The notes beneath the pieces are model-generated. The model did not search any database, was not told the DNA's origin, and saw only the letters and a program-made list of their open reading frames with translations. This document shows, piece by piece, positions 51,327 to 60,464 of a stretch of 64,000 nt of DNA; the stretch's first letter is position 1; every line of letters begins with the position of its first letter. Origin of the DNA: Pseudarthrobacter sp. L1SW (GTDB taxonomy: Bacteria > Actinomycetota > Actinomycetes > Actinomycetales > Micrococcaceae); NCBI RefSeq assembly GCF_020809045.1, contig NZ_CP078079.1, forward strand, positions 1,240,001 to 1,304,000. Reading direction: 5' to 3'. The translations under genes and the position numbers were made by a program.

Positions 51327-54300
51327 ATGAGCCTTCCCGGCCCGTCCGCCGCCGGCACATCCGGCGCTAGCGCATCCAAAACCGCCCCGTCGCTGGACGG
51401 ACTGCGCAGCGCCCTCGCCGCGGACCAGACCTTCGCCCGCGTCCGCGCCGAGGCGGCACGCGGGTTCGAGGTCCGGGGCCAGGACTACCAGATCAGTGCG
51501 CCCGCCGGGCTCCGCCCGCTTCTGCTTGCCGAGATGGCGGACGGCCTGGCTGCCGCCGCAGGCGAAGGGCACGACGACGGCATGCCGGGTGTGGTGTTGG
51601 CCGTCACCGCAACCGGCCGCGAGGCCGAGGACCTGACAGCGGCGCTTCGGGCGTACCTTCCGGCCGGCTGCGTCGCCGAATTCCCCAGCTGGGAAACTCT
51701 CCCGCACGAACGCCTTTCGCCGCGCTCGGACACCGTGGGCCGCCGCCTCTCCGTGCTGCGCCGCCTGGCGCATCCGGAAAGTTCGACGGCGGGACCGCTG
51801 CGCGTAGTGGTTGCGCCGGTCCGCGCCGTGGTCCAGCCCCTGGTGGCCGGCCTGGGCGAGCTGGTCCCGGTCACGCTGAAAGTGGGCCAGGAGAAACCCT
51901 TCACTGAGGTGGTCCGAAGCCTGGCGGACGCCGCCTACGCCCGCGTGGACATGGTGACGCACCGCGGCGAGTTCGCCGTCCGCGGCGGAATCATCGATGT
52001 TTTCCCGCCCACCGAGGACCACCCGATCAGGGTGGAGTTCTTCGGTGACGAGGTCGACCAGATGCGCTGGTTCGCGGTGGCAGACCAGCGCTCGCTGTCC
52101 TCGCCAGGGCTGCACCACCCCACCGAACTGCATGCGCCGCCGTGCCGGGAAATCCTCATCACCCCGTCCGTCATGTCCCGCGCCGCCACGCTGAAGGCAC
52201 AGCTTCCGGCCGCTGCCGACATGCTGGAAAAGATTGCGGGCGGCATTGCCGTGGAGGGCATGGAATCCCTGGCGCCGGTGCTGGTGGACTCCATGGTCCC
52301 GTTGGTGGAGCAGCTGCCCGCCGGCTCCATTTCGGTGGTCATCGAGCCGGAGAAGGTCCGCACCCGCGCCCATGACCTCGCTGCCACGAACGAGGAATTC
52401 CTGGAGGCCGCCTGGTCCACAGCGTCCGACGGCGGGACCGCGCCGCTGGACCTCACGTCGCAGGCCAGCGCTGCGCTCCATTCCGCCAGTTTCCGCTCCC
52501 TCACGGAAACCCGCAGCTCCTCCCTTGGCCATGGCGTCTCCTGGTGGTCCATCACATCCCTGGCACAGGACGAGGAACTGCTGCCGGACATCGACGTCCT
52601 GAACCTGCACGCACGCGAACCCAGGGGCTACCAGGGCGATGTGGCCGAGATGATGGAGTTCATCGGTTCGCACGTCCGGGACCAGTGGCGGATCGTCGTC
52701 GCCACCGAAGGACCCGGACCTGCCCAGCGCCTGGCGGAGCTGTTCCACGAAAACGATATCCCGTGCGCCCGCGTGGACAGCCTGGACCACGAACCCCAGG
52801 CGGGCATCATCGAGGTGACCACTGCCGCCGTCGGACGCGGTTTTGTCCTGGACGGCCTCAAACTTGGGCTGCTCACTGAAGCCGATCTCCTGGGCAGGAC
52901 CTCTGCGGGGTCCACCAAGGACATGCGGCGGATGCCCTCGAAGCGCCGCAACGCGGTGGACCCGCTGCAGCTCGTGGCCGGTGACCACGTGGTCCATGAG
53001 CAGCACGGCATCGGCAAGTTCGTGGAGCTGATCCAGCGCAAGGTGGCCGGCGGTGGTGATGGTGTCCGGGAATACCTGGTCCTGGAGTATGCACCGTCAA
53101 AGCGCGGCGCGCCCGGGGACCGGCTGTTCGTTCCCACGGACCAGTTGGACCAGGTGACGCGCTATGTGGGCGGCGACACCCCGGTGCTGAGCAAGATGGG
53201 CGGCGCGGACTGGGCCAGCACCAAGTCCAAAGCACGCAAGGCCGTCAAGGAGATCGCCGGTGAGTTGATCCGCCTCTACTCGGCGCGGATGGCGTCGCGC
53301 GGCCATGCCTTCGCGCCGGACACCCCCTGGCAGCGCGAGCTCGAGGAAGCCTTCCCGTACGTGGAGACTCCGGACCAGCTCACCACCATCAACGAGGTCA
53401 AGGCGGACATGGAGCGGGAAATCCCCATGGACCGGCTGGTCTCCGGCGACGTGGGCTACGGCAAAACCGAGATCGCCGTGCGCGCCGCGTTCAAGGCCGT
53501 GCAGGACGGCAAGCAGGTGGCCGTGCTCGTGCCCACCACGCTGCTGGCCCAGCAGCACTATGAGACGTTCACTGAACGGTTCTCCGGTTTCCCCCTGCGA
53601 GTGAAGCCGCTCTCCCGTTTCCAGGCGTCCAAGGAAGCCAAGGAGACGGCGGAGGGCGTCAAGAACGGCACCGTGGACGTGGTGATCGGCACGCACAGGC
53701 TGCTGTCGAAGGACTTCGAGTTCAAGGACCTGGGCCTGGTGATCGTGGACGAGGAGCAGCGCTTCGGTGTGGAGCACAAGGAGGCGCTGAAGAAAATGCG
53801 CACCAATGTGGACGTGCTGGCCATGAGCGCAACCCCCATCCCTCGAACCCTGGAGATGTCCCTGACAGGAATCCGGGAGACGTCCACCCTGGCCACCCCG
53901 CCGGAGGAGCGGCACCCGGTCCTGACCTATGTTGGCCCCTACACGGACAAGCAGACCTCCGCCGCCATCCGCCGCGAGCTGATGCGCGAAGGCCAGGTCT
54001 TCTTTGTGCACAACCGGGTGTCCACCATCGAGCGCACCGCTGCGAAAATCCGCGAACTGGTGCCCGAGGCCCGCGTGGAGGTGGCACACGGCAAGATGTC
54101 CGAGAGCCGCCTGGAACAGATCATCGTGGACTTCTGGGAGAAGCGCTTTGACGTGCTGGTGTGCACCACCATCATCGAAACCGGCCTGGATATTTCCAAC
54201 GCCAACACGTTGATCGTGGACGGCGCGGATAAGTACGGCCTGTCCCAGCTGCACCAGCTCCGCGGGCGCGTGGGCCGCGGGCGTGAGCGCGCGTACGCCT

Positions 54301-55031
54301 ACTTCCTGTACCCCTCGGAGAAGCCCTTGGGCGAGGTGGCGCTGGAACGGCTGAAGGCCGTGGCCACGCACAACGAGCTCGGTGCCGGAATGCAGCTGGC
54401 CATGAAGGACCTGGAAATCCGCGGAGCAGGCAACCTGCTGGGCGGTGAGCAGTCCGGCCACATCCAGGGCGTCGGCTTCGACCTCTACATCCGCCTGGTG
54501 GGCGAGGCCGTGGCTGACTTCCGCGGTGAGGCGGAGGAGAAGGCCGCGGAGATGAAGATCGAACTGCCCGTCAACGCGCACCTTCCGCACGACTACGTGC
54601 CAGGGGAGCGGCTCCGCCTGGAGGCCTACCGGAAACTCGCGTCCGCGCTGACGAACGAGGCCATCGACGAGGTGTTGGCGGAACTGGTGGACAGGTACGG
54701 CGAGCCGCCGCTGCCGGCCCAGAACCTGGTGTCCGTGGCCCGCTTCCGGGTGGGTGCCCGCGAAGCGGGGCTGTCCGATGTCGCCCTGCAAGGCAACTTC
54801 ATCAAGTTCTCGCCGGCCACCCTTCCCGAATCCAAGGTGATGCGCCTGAACCGGCTGTACCCGGGATCCCAGTCCAAGCCTGCCCTCGACGCCGTGCTGA
54901 TCCCCAAGCCGAAGACCGCAAGGATCGGCGGCCGGGACCTGCAGGACGCGGAGATCCTGGAGTGGGCCAACGGGGTGATCCGGAACATCTTCTCGGACCA
55001 GCCGGTTTCTGTTTCGCCCGCCGGGAGCTAG
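51327..55031 (+). CDS. mfd: Transcription-repair coupling factor Mfd
   Basis: The 1234-residue translocase removes stalled RNA polymerase and recruits the UvrABC system. UvrB-homology domains fill the first 480 residues, then the RNA-polymerase-interaction domain (HEQHGIGKFVELIQRKV), the helicase core (GDVGYGKTEIAVRAAF Walker A, VDEEQRFGVEHKE, GRVGRGRERAYAYFLY) and the C-terminal D7/TRCF domain. ATG 51327 with AGGAG upstream and a conserved-looking N-terminus; upstream reading frame to 50985 overlaps the divergent gene and was rejected. Confidence 0.97.
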   Translation: MSLPGPSAAGTSGASASKTAPSLDGLRSALAADQTFARVRAEAARGFEVRGQDYQISAPAGLRPLLLAEMADGLAAAAGEGHDDGMPGVVLAVTATGREAEDLTAALRAYLPAGCVAEFPSWETLPHERLSPRSDTVGRRLSVLRRLAHPESSTAGPLRVVVAPVRAVVQPLVAGLGELVPVTLKVGQEKPFTEVVRSLADAAYARVDMVTHRGEFAVRGGIIDVFPPTEDHPIRVEFFGDEVDQMRWFAVADQRSLSSPGLHHPTELHAPPCREILITPSVMSRAATLKAQLPAAADMLEKIAGGIAVEGMESLAPVLVDSMVPLVEQLPAGSISVVIEPEKVRTRAHDLAATNEEFLEAAWSTASDGGTAPLDLTSQASAALHSASFRSLTETRSSSLGHGVSWWSITSLAQDEELLPDIDVLNLHAREPRGYQGDVAEMMEFIGSHVRDQWRIVVATEGPGPAQRLAELFHENDIPCARVDSLDHEPQAGIIEVTTAAVGRGFVLDGLKLGLLTEADLLGRTSAGSTKDMRRMPSKRRNAVDPLQLVAGDHVVHEQHGIGKFVELIQRKVAGGGDGVREYLVLEYAPSKRGAPGDRLFVPTDQLDQVTRYVGGDTPVLSKMGGADWASTKSKARKAVKEIAGELIRLYSARMASRGHAFAPDTPWQRELEEAFPYVETPDQLTTINEVKADMEREIPMDRLVSGDVGYGKTEIAVRAAFKAVQDGKQVAVLVPTTLLAQQHYETFTERFSGFPLRVKPLSRFQASKEAKETAEGVKNGTVDVVIGTHRLLSKDFEFKDLGLVIVDEEQRFGVEHKEALKKMRTNVDVLAMSATPIPRTLEMSLTGIRETSTLATPPEERHPVLTYVGPYTDKQTSAAIRRELMREGQVFFVHNRVSTIERTAAKIRELVPEARVEVAHGKMSESRLEQIIVDFWEKRFDVLVCTTIIETGLDISNANTLIVDGADKYGLSQLHQLRGRVGRGRERAYAYFLYPSEKPLGEVALERLKAVATHNELGAGMQLAMKDLEIRGAGNLLGGEQSGHIQGVGFDLYIRLVGEAVADFRGEAEEKAAEMKIELPVNAHLPHDYVPGERLRLEAYRKLASALTNEAIDEVLAELVDRYGEPPLPAQNLVSVARFRVGAREAGLSDVALQGNFIKFSPATLPESKVMRLNRLYPGSQSKPALDAVLIPKPKTARIGGRDLQDAEILEWANGVIRNIFSDQPVSVSPAGS

Positions 55032-55037
55032 CACTTG

Positions 55038-55850
55038 ATGGGAGGACACCACGCCGCGTCGGGAGCCGCGGCGTGGGTAGCTATTGCCTCGACCGGGCCA
55101 TACACGCTTGGCTGGTACCCGCTGGACGCCATGGGCATCCTGATCGGCGGGATGGCGACGGCGGGAACCGCCCTGGTGTGCGACTGGGACCACCGGCACA
55201 GCACCGTGGCGAATTCCCTGCCGCCGCTGTCCAACGTGATCGCCGTCGGGATTGAGAATGCCAGCGGCGGGCATCGCCAGGGCACGCATTCCGTCCTCGG
55301 GGCAGCTTTCTTTGTCCTGCTGGCTACGCTGGCGGGGCAATTCCAGGTGCAGACGGACTGGGGGCTGCTGTCCGTGGGGGCCGGGCTGCTGTGCATGTTC
55401 ATGATCAACATCGCGGCCAAGGCCCTGAAGCTCTTTCCGAAGGCGGGCTTCATCAGCAACTGGATTTTTGCGCTGACCATGGCCGGCCTGGTCACGTGGT
55501 TCGCCCCGGACCAGTGGACCTGGCTCCCGGTTTCGATGCTGACCGGCGTGGTGGTCCACATCGTGGGGGACTTGATCACCACGGGCGGCGTGCCGCTGCT
55601 GTGGCCGCTGGTGGTCAGGCCGCCCAAACCCCTGCGGCGGATCCCGCTGCTGCGCCAGGTCTGGCGGCCCAACGGTGCATTGTCCCTCCCGTTGCTGGGC
55701 CGGGCGGGGTCAAAACGCGAATGGCTGGTCCTGATCCCGGTGAGCGCCTACGCCATGGTGGGAATGTGCGTGGCCGGCTGGTCCATAGCGCACAGCCACT
55801 GGGGCCGCGCGGCAGACGCCGCGCTGGCCTGGGCCCGGCTCTGGCTGTAG
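55038..55850 (+). CDS. YdjM-like membrane-bound metal-dependent hydrolase
   Basis: The 270-residue membrane protein matches the YdjM/LexA-controlled hydrolase family: GGHHAASGAAAWVA at the start, a cytoplasmic-face DWDHRHSTVANSLPP motif, GGHRQGTHSVLGA and HIVGDLITTGGVPLLWP. These conserved His/Asp residues suggest metal binding. ATG 55038, 7 bases after mfd, suggests co-transcription with mfd. Function is not established. Confidence 0.88.
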   Translation: MGGHHAASGAAAWVAIASTGPYTLGWYPLDAMGILIGGMATAGTALVCDWDHRHSTVANSLPPLSNVIAVGIENASGGHRQGTHSVLGAAFFVLLATLAGQFQVQTDWGLLSVGAGLLCMFMINIAAKALKLFPKAGFISNWIFALTMAGLVTWFAPDQWTWLPVSMLTGVVVHIVGDLITTGGVPLLWPLVVRPPKPLRRIPLLRQVWRPNGALSLPLLGRAGSKREWLVLIPVSAYAMVGMCVAGWSIAHSHWGRAADAALAWARLWL

Positions 55851-55879
55851 CCCGGGCGGTACCCGGGCCGGAGAAACGA

Positions 55880-55910
55880 CGGAACCCCCGGACGGTGTCC
55901 AGGGGTTCCG
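55880..55910 (+). terminator. Hairpin after the mfd-hydrolase operon
   Basis: CGGAACCCC (55880-55888) pairs with GGGGTTCCG (55902-55910) and GGAC/GTCC extends it inside. No T-run follows. Confidence 0.6.
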
Positions 55911-55922
55911 TGGTGCCCAAGT

Positions 55923-55974
55923 AGGTAGCGGCAAGTGTCGTTTTGGAGCGTCAAAACGACACTTAGCGCTACCT
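55923..55974. repeat. Near-perfect inverted repeat with 23-bp arms
   Basis: The arms at 55923-55945 and 55952-55974 match in 21 of 23 bases around a 6-base loop. Each arm combines AGGTAGCG with GTGTCGTTTTG. Weaker complementarity continues outward for about ten bases. It sits between convergent genes. The form suggests a dispersed repeat (REP- or MITE-like) or an unusual terminator. Confidence 0.75.
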
Positions 55975-55986
55975 GGTTGGGGTGGG

Positions 55987-56262
55987 CTAGTGCTCGCCGG
56001 CGGAGTCGGAGCGTCCCAGGACGGTCTGCGGAATCCAGAAGGCCAGGGCGAACAGCACGATGCAGACAGCCATCGGCCAGGGGTTGTCCAGCGTGAGGAA
56101 GGAAAGCGAGTACACGGCACCAAAGAACAGGGCGATGCAGACCACGAACAGGAGGATGCTGGTCCCGAGCTTGTTCTCATTCTGGGGAGTCTGCAGCGTG
56201 CCCTGCTGTGCTCCGCGGCCGGAATCCGTGCCGTCGTTGGACGCCGTAATCTTGCTGGACAT
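55987..56262 (-). CDS. Small membrane protein of unknown function
   Basis: The 91-residue protein has a hydrophilic N-terminus (about 1-32) and two membrane segments (34-56 and 62-81) joined by TLDNPWPM. I do not recognise the family. It is 53 bases upstream of the deoC stop side and shares its strand, with deoC upstream, so it may be co-transcribed with deoC. The start ATG has GGAGGAATT upstream. Confidence 0.7.
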   Translation of the reverse strand: MSSKITASNDGTDSGRGAQQGTLQTPQNENKLGTSILLFVVCIALFFGAVYSLSFLTLDNPWPMAVCIVLFALAFWIPQTVLGRSDSAGEH

Positions 56263-56315
56263 TAATTCCTCCTCGGCCCCGCGGGGCTCAATCTGTGTGC
56301 CGCGTCCGGTTTCCC

Positions 56316-57041
56316 TCAGTACGCGGATGAACCCTGTTCACCCTTGACAATGGCAATTCCGGAGCTGGCACCAATACGTGTTGCACCTGCTGCAATCATA
56401 GCCTGCGCGTCTGCAAGGGACCGCACTCCGCCGGAGGCCTTGACGCCCAAACCAGGGCCCACAGTCTTGCGCATCAGGGCGATGTCCTCCACCGTCGCGC
56501 CACCGCCATTGAACCCCGTTGAGGTCTTCACGAAGTCTGCGCCTGCCTCCACTGCTGCCTCGCAGGCGATGACCTTCTGGCTGTCGGTGAGCAACGCGGT
56601 CTCGATGATGACCTTCAGGATGGCCCCGCTGGCGTGGACCGCCTCCGCCACCGAGGCGATGTCCTCGACAAGCGCCCCTTTGTCCCCGGCCCGGGCGGCG
56701 GCGATGCTGATGACCATGTCCACTTCGTCCGCACCGTCCAACACTGCGCCACGGGCTTCGAAGGTCTTGACGTCGGTGGGGGTGGCACCCAGCGGGAACC
56801 CCACCACTGAGCAGGTCAGGACGCCGGATCCCTTGAGGGCCTTCTTCACCGTTTTGACCCAGATGGGGTTGACGCAGACGGACTTGAAGCCGTATTCCGC
56901 GGCTTCCGCGCAGACCTTGAGGACGTCAGCCTCGCTTGCCTCCGGCTTCAGCAGCGTGTGGTCGATGAAGGACGCTATGCTGCCTGAACCTGCGGCGCCG
57001 GTGGCTGCTGCCTGAACGGAAGGGGTGGCTTCGTTGCTCAT
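56316..57041 (-). CDS. deoC: Deoxyribose-phosphate aldolase
   Basis: The 241-residue class I aldolase splits 2-deoxyribose-5-phosphate into glyceraldehyde-3-phosphate and acetaldehyde in nucleoside breakdown. [28 protein letters not shown] and the Schiff-base VKTSTGF lysine are present, followed by [12 protein letters not shown] 57041 has GGAGAGGA upstream; sequence further upstream in frame is not conserved. A perfect 7+7 dyad lies 29 bases upstream. Confidence 0.95.
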   Translation of the reverse strand: MSNEATPSVQAAATGAAGSGSIASFIDHTLLKPEASEADVLKVCAEAAEYGFKSVCVNPIWVKTVKKALKGSGVLTCSVVGFPLGATPTDVKTFEARGAVLDGADEVDMVISIAAARAGDKGALVEDIASVAEAVHASGAILKVIIETALLTDSQKVIACEAAVEAGADFVKTSTGFNGGGATVEDIALMRKTVGPGLGVKASGGVRSLADAQAMIAAGATRIGASSGIAIVKGEQGSSAY

Positions 57042-57069
57042 GATGGTCCTCTCCAAGGGCCTGTGGGCC

Positions 57070-57085
57070 GGGCGTTGTAACGCCC
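57070..57085. promoter_or_regulatory. Operator-like dyad upstream of deoC
   Basis: GGGCGTT-GT-AACGCCC is a perfect 7+7 inverted repeat about 29 bases upstream of the deoC start. It could be a repressor site or a leader hairpin. Confidence 0.45.
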
Positions 57086-57175
57086 TCGACTCGTTTCGGA
57101 ACCATCTTGCCACAGCCGCACGGAGCCGCCGGCGCAGGTCACCAGGACGCGCAGCCCCGGCAGCCTGGCGGGCAG

Positions 57176-58036
57176 TCAGGCCGCGGCTGGAAGCGTAACT
57201 GGAGCGGAGGCCGTCAGCAGCTGGGTGGCGCAGGCGCCCGCAGCAGAAGCTGCGGCCACCAGCAGGCCCAGCCGGACGCCGTCGAACGCTGCGGCGTCGC
57301 CGATGGCCCAGATGCCCGGTACGGAGGTCCGGAAGTCCTGGCTGATGACGATCCCGCCGGTGGCCGCTGTCTCCAGGCCCGCACTGGCGGCGAGGTCGTC
57401 CCGGGATTCGCGTTCCTCGGCCAGGACCACCAGGTCGCCGTACATGCTGCTGCCGTCCTCGAAAACCACACCGGAGGCGGCAAAGCCCGTCGTTGAAGGG
57501 GCAGGGATCACGGAGGCTGGGCGGGCCGTCGTACGGATGGGGCGCACGCCGCGGGCCCGGAGAACGGCCTCCGCCTGGCCAGCCGCGGCACCGGTGCCCA
57601 CCAGGATTCCCAGCGGACGCCGGCCCAGCTCCCTGGCCACCTGGCTGACGGCCTCGCCGACCCGGGCGGCGTCGTCGATGGTGGAGTAGCTCAGGCACTG
57701 GCCTGCGCCCTGGACGGGGCTGGCCACCGGTGCCGAGCCGGTGGCGATGACCAGCTGGTCGTACGCAAATTCCAGGCCGTCCGCCGTGGCTACTGTACGG
57801 TTCACGGCGTCGATGTGGCTGGCTGGCTGCCCGAACCGGACGGAAACCTGGGGCAGCATGGCCAGCTCCAGCAGTTCGGCCGGCGTGTCGTCCCGGTTGC
57901 TCAGGACCGTGATGGTGCCGGTGAAACGGGCGCGGTCAAGCTGGCTGACCAGTGCCTGGGCAGCTGGGCCGGCCCCTGCAATGACGATGCGGGTGGTGGC
58001 GGCGGCGGTGGAGGTGGAGGGTGCCGGAGCGGACAT
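57176..58036 (-). CDS. Stand-alone NirB-like FAD-dependent oxidoreductase
   Basis: The 286-residue protein has a Rossmann start ([18 protein letters not shown]) and the closing FAD motif [13 protein letters not shown]. It aligns along its length with the FAD half of NirB in this window (RIVVAGGGPAAH..., [13 protein letters not shown]), including the [20 protein letters not shown] strand. It lacks the PYDRVALSK-type segment that follows the first strand in NirB and is about 100 residues shorter than that half. It is downstream of the NnaR-type gene on the same strand with its own 216-base upstream region. Likely a nitrite-assimilation accessory; activity unknown. Confidence 0.82.
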   Translation of the reverse strand: MSAPAPSTSTAAATTRIVIAGAGPAAQALVSQLDRARFTGTITVLSNRDDTPAELLELAMLPQVSVRFGQPASHIDAVNRTVATADGLEFAYDQLVIATGSAPVASPVQGAGQCLSYSTIDDAARVGEAVSQVARELGRRPLGILVGTGAAAGQAEAVLRARGVRPIRTTARPASVIPAPSTTGFAASGVVFEDGSSMYGDLVVLAEERESRDDLAASAGLETAATGGIVISQDFRTSVPGIWAIGDAAAFDGVRLGLLVAAASAAGACATQLLTASAPVTLPAAA

Positions 58037-58159
58037 GTGCTGGCCCTTTCGCTGGCGGCCGGAAGCGGCCGGAACTTCGTGGTGGAACCCAGCGTAGGCC
58101 CGCGCCTTTTCCGGGGTGTTTCCCCGCAGTTGCTGTTTATCAGGGCCGTGTTCGCCAGT

Positions 58160-58176
58160 GTTTACCGGCCGGTAAC
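58160..58176. promoter_or_regulatory. Dyad and GlnR-like half-sites upstream of the FAD oxidoreductase gene
   Basis: TTACCGGCCGGTAA (58162-58175) is a perfect palindrome. On the minus strand it reads GTTAC-N6-GTAAA, with GTCAC a further 12 bases upstream, a weak match to the GlnR pattern. It lies about 125 bases upstream of the start. Confidence 0.35.
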
Positions 58177-58252
58177 AGAACCAGTGACCTGCCTCTCATC
58201 CGCGCGCGCAGCGGACACATTTGCCCGCCGCCGCGCAGCTGGAGCAGTACAA

Positions 58253-59431
58253 CTAGACGCGGATCCGGTACCCGCGCTTCACCACGGTCTCCACGAGCCG
58301 CCCGTCCGGCAGGGACGAGCGGAGCCGGCTCACGGTCATGTCCAGTGCGTGGACGGACCCGCGCAGTTCCAGCAGGTCGGACAGCGATTCGCGGGACAGG
58401 ACCGCGCCGCCCGCACCGAGCAGGGCGCGCAGGAGCAGCAGGGGAGCGGGCGCCAGTTCCACCACCTGGCCGTCGATGCGGAGGCTGCGGCCGCGCAGTT
58501 CGATGCTGCCGGACCTGGTGTCCAGCCGCCGGACGTGGTTCAGGGCGAGGTGCTCGCACACCAGCCGGATCAGGGCGCCCATCCGGAAGCGTTCCGGGAT
58601 CAGCGGGGTCACGCCGGCATCCAGCAGCGGCTGCGCCGTGACCGGGCCCACCACGGCAGTGGTGACGTTCGTCTTCAGGCTGTCGATTAGTTGCTTGTAC
58701 ACGCCCATCTCGTGGGCAGTGCTCCACAGGGCATCGACGGCGGGCGCGCTGGTGAAGGTGAGGACATCCAGGTTTCCGCTGCACGCAGCTTCAATGAGCC
58801 GGGGAAGCCGGTCCTCGCCGTCGGGCTTGACCCAGCGGTAGGGCGTGACTGTCAGGACGGTGGCGCCGGACATCCGCAGGCGCTCCAGCTGCCGCACGTC
58901 GGTGTAGCCGTGCAGCTGCACGGCCACGGTCTTGCCCCGGACGCCCTCGGCCAGCAGCATGTCCACCAGTGTTGCGGTGGTTTCGTCGCTGCTGATTCCG
59001 ACGTCGGCAAGGCCGGCCGCGCGCACGGCGCCGCGGGCTTTGGGCCCACGCACGAACATCCGGCAGGCGCCCAGGGTGTCCAGCAGCTGCTCGCCGATCC
59101 CGAAGGAATCCGCTGCCTCGCACCACCGGCGCATGCCGTAGGCGGTGGTGGCAATGCAGAGGTCAGGCCTGGCGGCGATGATGGCCTTGGTGTCCTCGAT
59201 GAGCCGCATGTCCTCCTGCACGGGGGCGATCTTCAGCGCGGGGGCGTGCAGTACTTCGGCGCCGCGGCGCTCCAGGGCCTCGATGAGGTCGCTGGAGCGG
59301 CGGTCCGAGGTTACGCCGATGCGGAAGCCCTCCAGGGGCGACTCGGCGGTGTCCGGTGCTTCTTCAGCCCTTTGTTCGACCTGCGGTGTTTCGGCCGGTG
59401 CAAGTGCAGTCATGGGGGTCAATCCTTTCAT
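58253..59431 (-). CDS. nnaR: HemD-like/winged-helix regulator of nitrate-nitrite assimilation (NnaR type)
   Basis: The 392-residue protein joins a uroporphyrinogen-III synthase-like domain (about 35-285; IATTAYGMRRW, FTSAPAVDALW, AVVGPVTAQPLLDAGV) to a C-terminal OmpR-type winged helix (about 295-390; VHALDMTVSRLRSSL, TVVKRGYRIRV). This is the layout of NnaR, which controls nitrite-assimilation genes with GlnR in streptomycetes. Whether the first domain keeps synthase activity or only senses a tetrapyrrole cannot be told. Start ATG 59431 overlaps the cobA stop (ATGA); ATG 59413 with AAAGGA upstream is the alternative. Confidence 0.87.
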   Translation of the reverse strand: MKGLTPMTALAPAETPQVEQRAEEAPDTAESPLEGFRIGVTSDRRSSDLIEALERRGAEVLHAPALKIAPVQEDMRLIEDTKAIIAARPDLCIATTAYGMRRWCEAADSFGIGEQLLDTLGACRMFVRGPKARGAVRAAGLADVGISSDETTATLVDMLLAEGVRGKTVAVQLHGYTDVRQLERLRMSGATVLTVTPYRWVKPDGEDRLPRLIEAACSGNLDVLTFTSAPAVDALWSTAHEMGVYKQLIDSLKTNVTTAVVGPVTAQPLLDAGVTPLIPERFRMGALIRLVCEHLALNHVRRLDTRSGSIELRGRSLRIDGQVVELAPAPLLLLRALLGAGGAVLSRESLSDLLELRGSVHALDMTVSRLRSSLPDGRLVETVVKRGYRIRV

Positions 59432-60462
59432 GAACCGAGCAGCGAGGCCGCCAGCCTGTCCAGGTCGGCGGCGGCCTCGGCATGCCCGCGGTTGGCCTCA
59501 GCCACCCGAACCACCTCGCCGATGACAAGCACGGCGGGGTTGCTGCACCCGGCGGCTGCCGCGGTGATGGTGCCAAGATCGGCGATGGTGGTGCGCTGGC
59601 CGGGGCGGTAGCCGCGTTCGACGACGGCCATGGGCATGTCAGCGCGCATTCCCGCCCTGCGCAGTCCAGCGGCCAGCTGGTGGAGGGTTCCGATGCCCAT
59701 CAGCACCACGATGGTCCCGCCCAGTCCGGCCAGGTGCTTGTGCTCCTTTTCGGTCAGCGGGGCGTGGCCGGAAACCACGGTGAACATGTGGCTGACTTCG
59801 CGGTGGGTCACCGGGATCCCGGCAGCGGCCGGGACGGAGATGGCGCTGGTGACGCCCGAGATGACGCGGACCTTGACGCCGGCGGCAACGCAGGCGGCAA
59901 CTTCCTCGCCCCCGCGGCCGAACACGTAGGGGTCCCCGCCCTTGAGGCGGACCACGTTGTTGCCGGCGAGGGCACTTTCCACCATGAGCTTCTCAATGTC
60001 CCCTTGGCTTACTTTGTGGTGGCCGGGCTTCTTGCCGACGTCCACCAGCTCTGCCGAGGTCATGGACGGCAGCTCCTGGTACGGGGCCAGCCGGTCATAG
60101 AAGACGACGTCGGCATCGCGCAGTGCTTTGATGGCAGCGACGGTGAGCAGCTCGGTGGTTCCGGGTCCGCCGCCCACCAGGGTGACATGGCCGGCAGGGC
60201 CGGCGGCTGGCTCAGCCGCCACCGGGATGCCGGTGGTGCGGCACCGGTCCAGCAGGGACTCCCAGCCGGGCTGTCCGTCGTCGACCGCTGCCACCAGGAA
60301 GGGGCGTTCGGGCAGCGGGCCATCATGTCCTGCCCCCTGGGGGGTGCTGAGGCGGTAGACGACGGCGCCCGCGGCTTCGTAACGGCGTACGGCCTGCCGG
60401 GCGGCGTGGTCGGAGCCGGTAACCAGTACTTCCCGTCCGGTGAGATCAATGCTGAGCTGCAT
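59428..60462 (-). CDS. cobA: Uroporphyrinogen-III C-methyltransferase (siroheme synthesis)
   Basis: The 344-residue enzyme methylates uroporphyrinogen III twice to precorrin-2, the first step to siroheme, the cofactor of NirB. VGGGPGTTELLTVAAI, VVRLKGGDPYVFGRGGEE, SGVTSAISVPA and VVLMGIGTL are present. About 100 residues precede the methyltransferase domain and resemble the start of the CysG N-terminal module (VLVTGSDHAARQAVRRY), but the glycine loop and dimerisation part are missing, so it probably lacks dehydrogenase/ferrochelatase activity. It lies 2 bases after the nirB stop. Confidence 0.93.
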   Translation of the reverse strand: MQLSIDLTGREVLVTGSDHAARQAVRRYEAAGAVVYRLSTPQGAGHDGPLPERPFLVAAVDDGQPGWESLLDRCRTTGIPVAAEPAAGPAGHVTLVGGGPGTTELLTVAAIKALRDADVVFYDRLAPYQELPSMTSAELVDVGKKPGHHKVSQGDIEKLMVESALAGNNVVRLKGGDPYVFGRGGEEVAACVAAGVKVRVISGVTSAISVPAAAGIPVTHREVSHMFTVVSGHAPLTEKEHKHLAGLGGTIVVLMGIGTLHQLAAGLRRAGMRADMPMAVVERGYRPGQRTTIADLGTITAAAAGCSNPAVLVIGEVVRVAEANRGHAEAAADLDRLAASLLGS

Positions 60463-60464
60463 GC

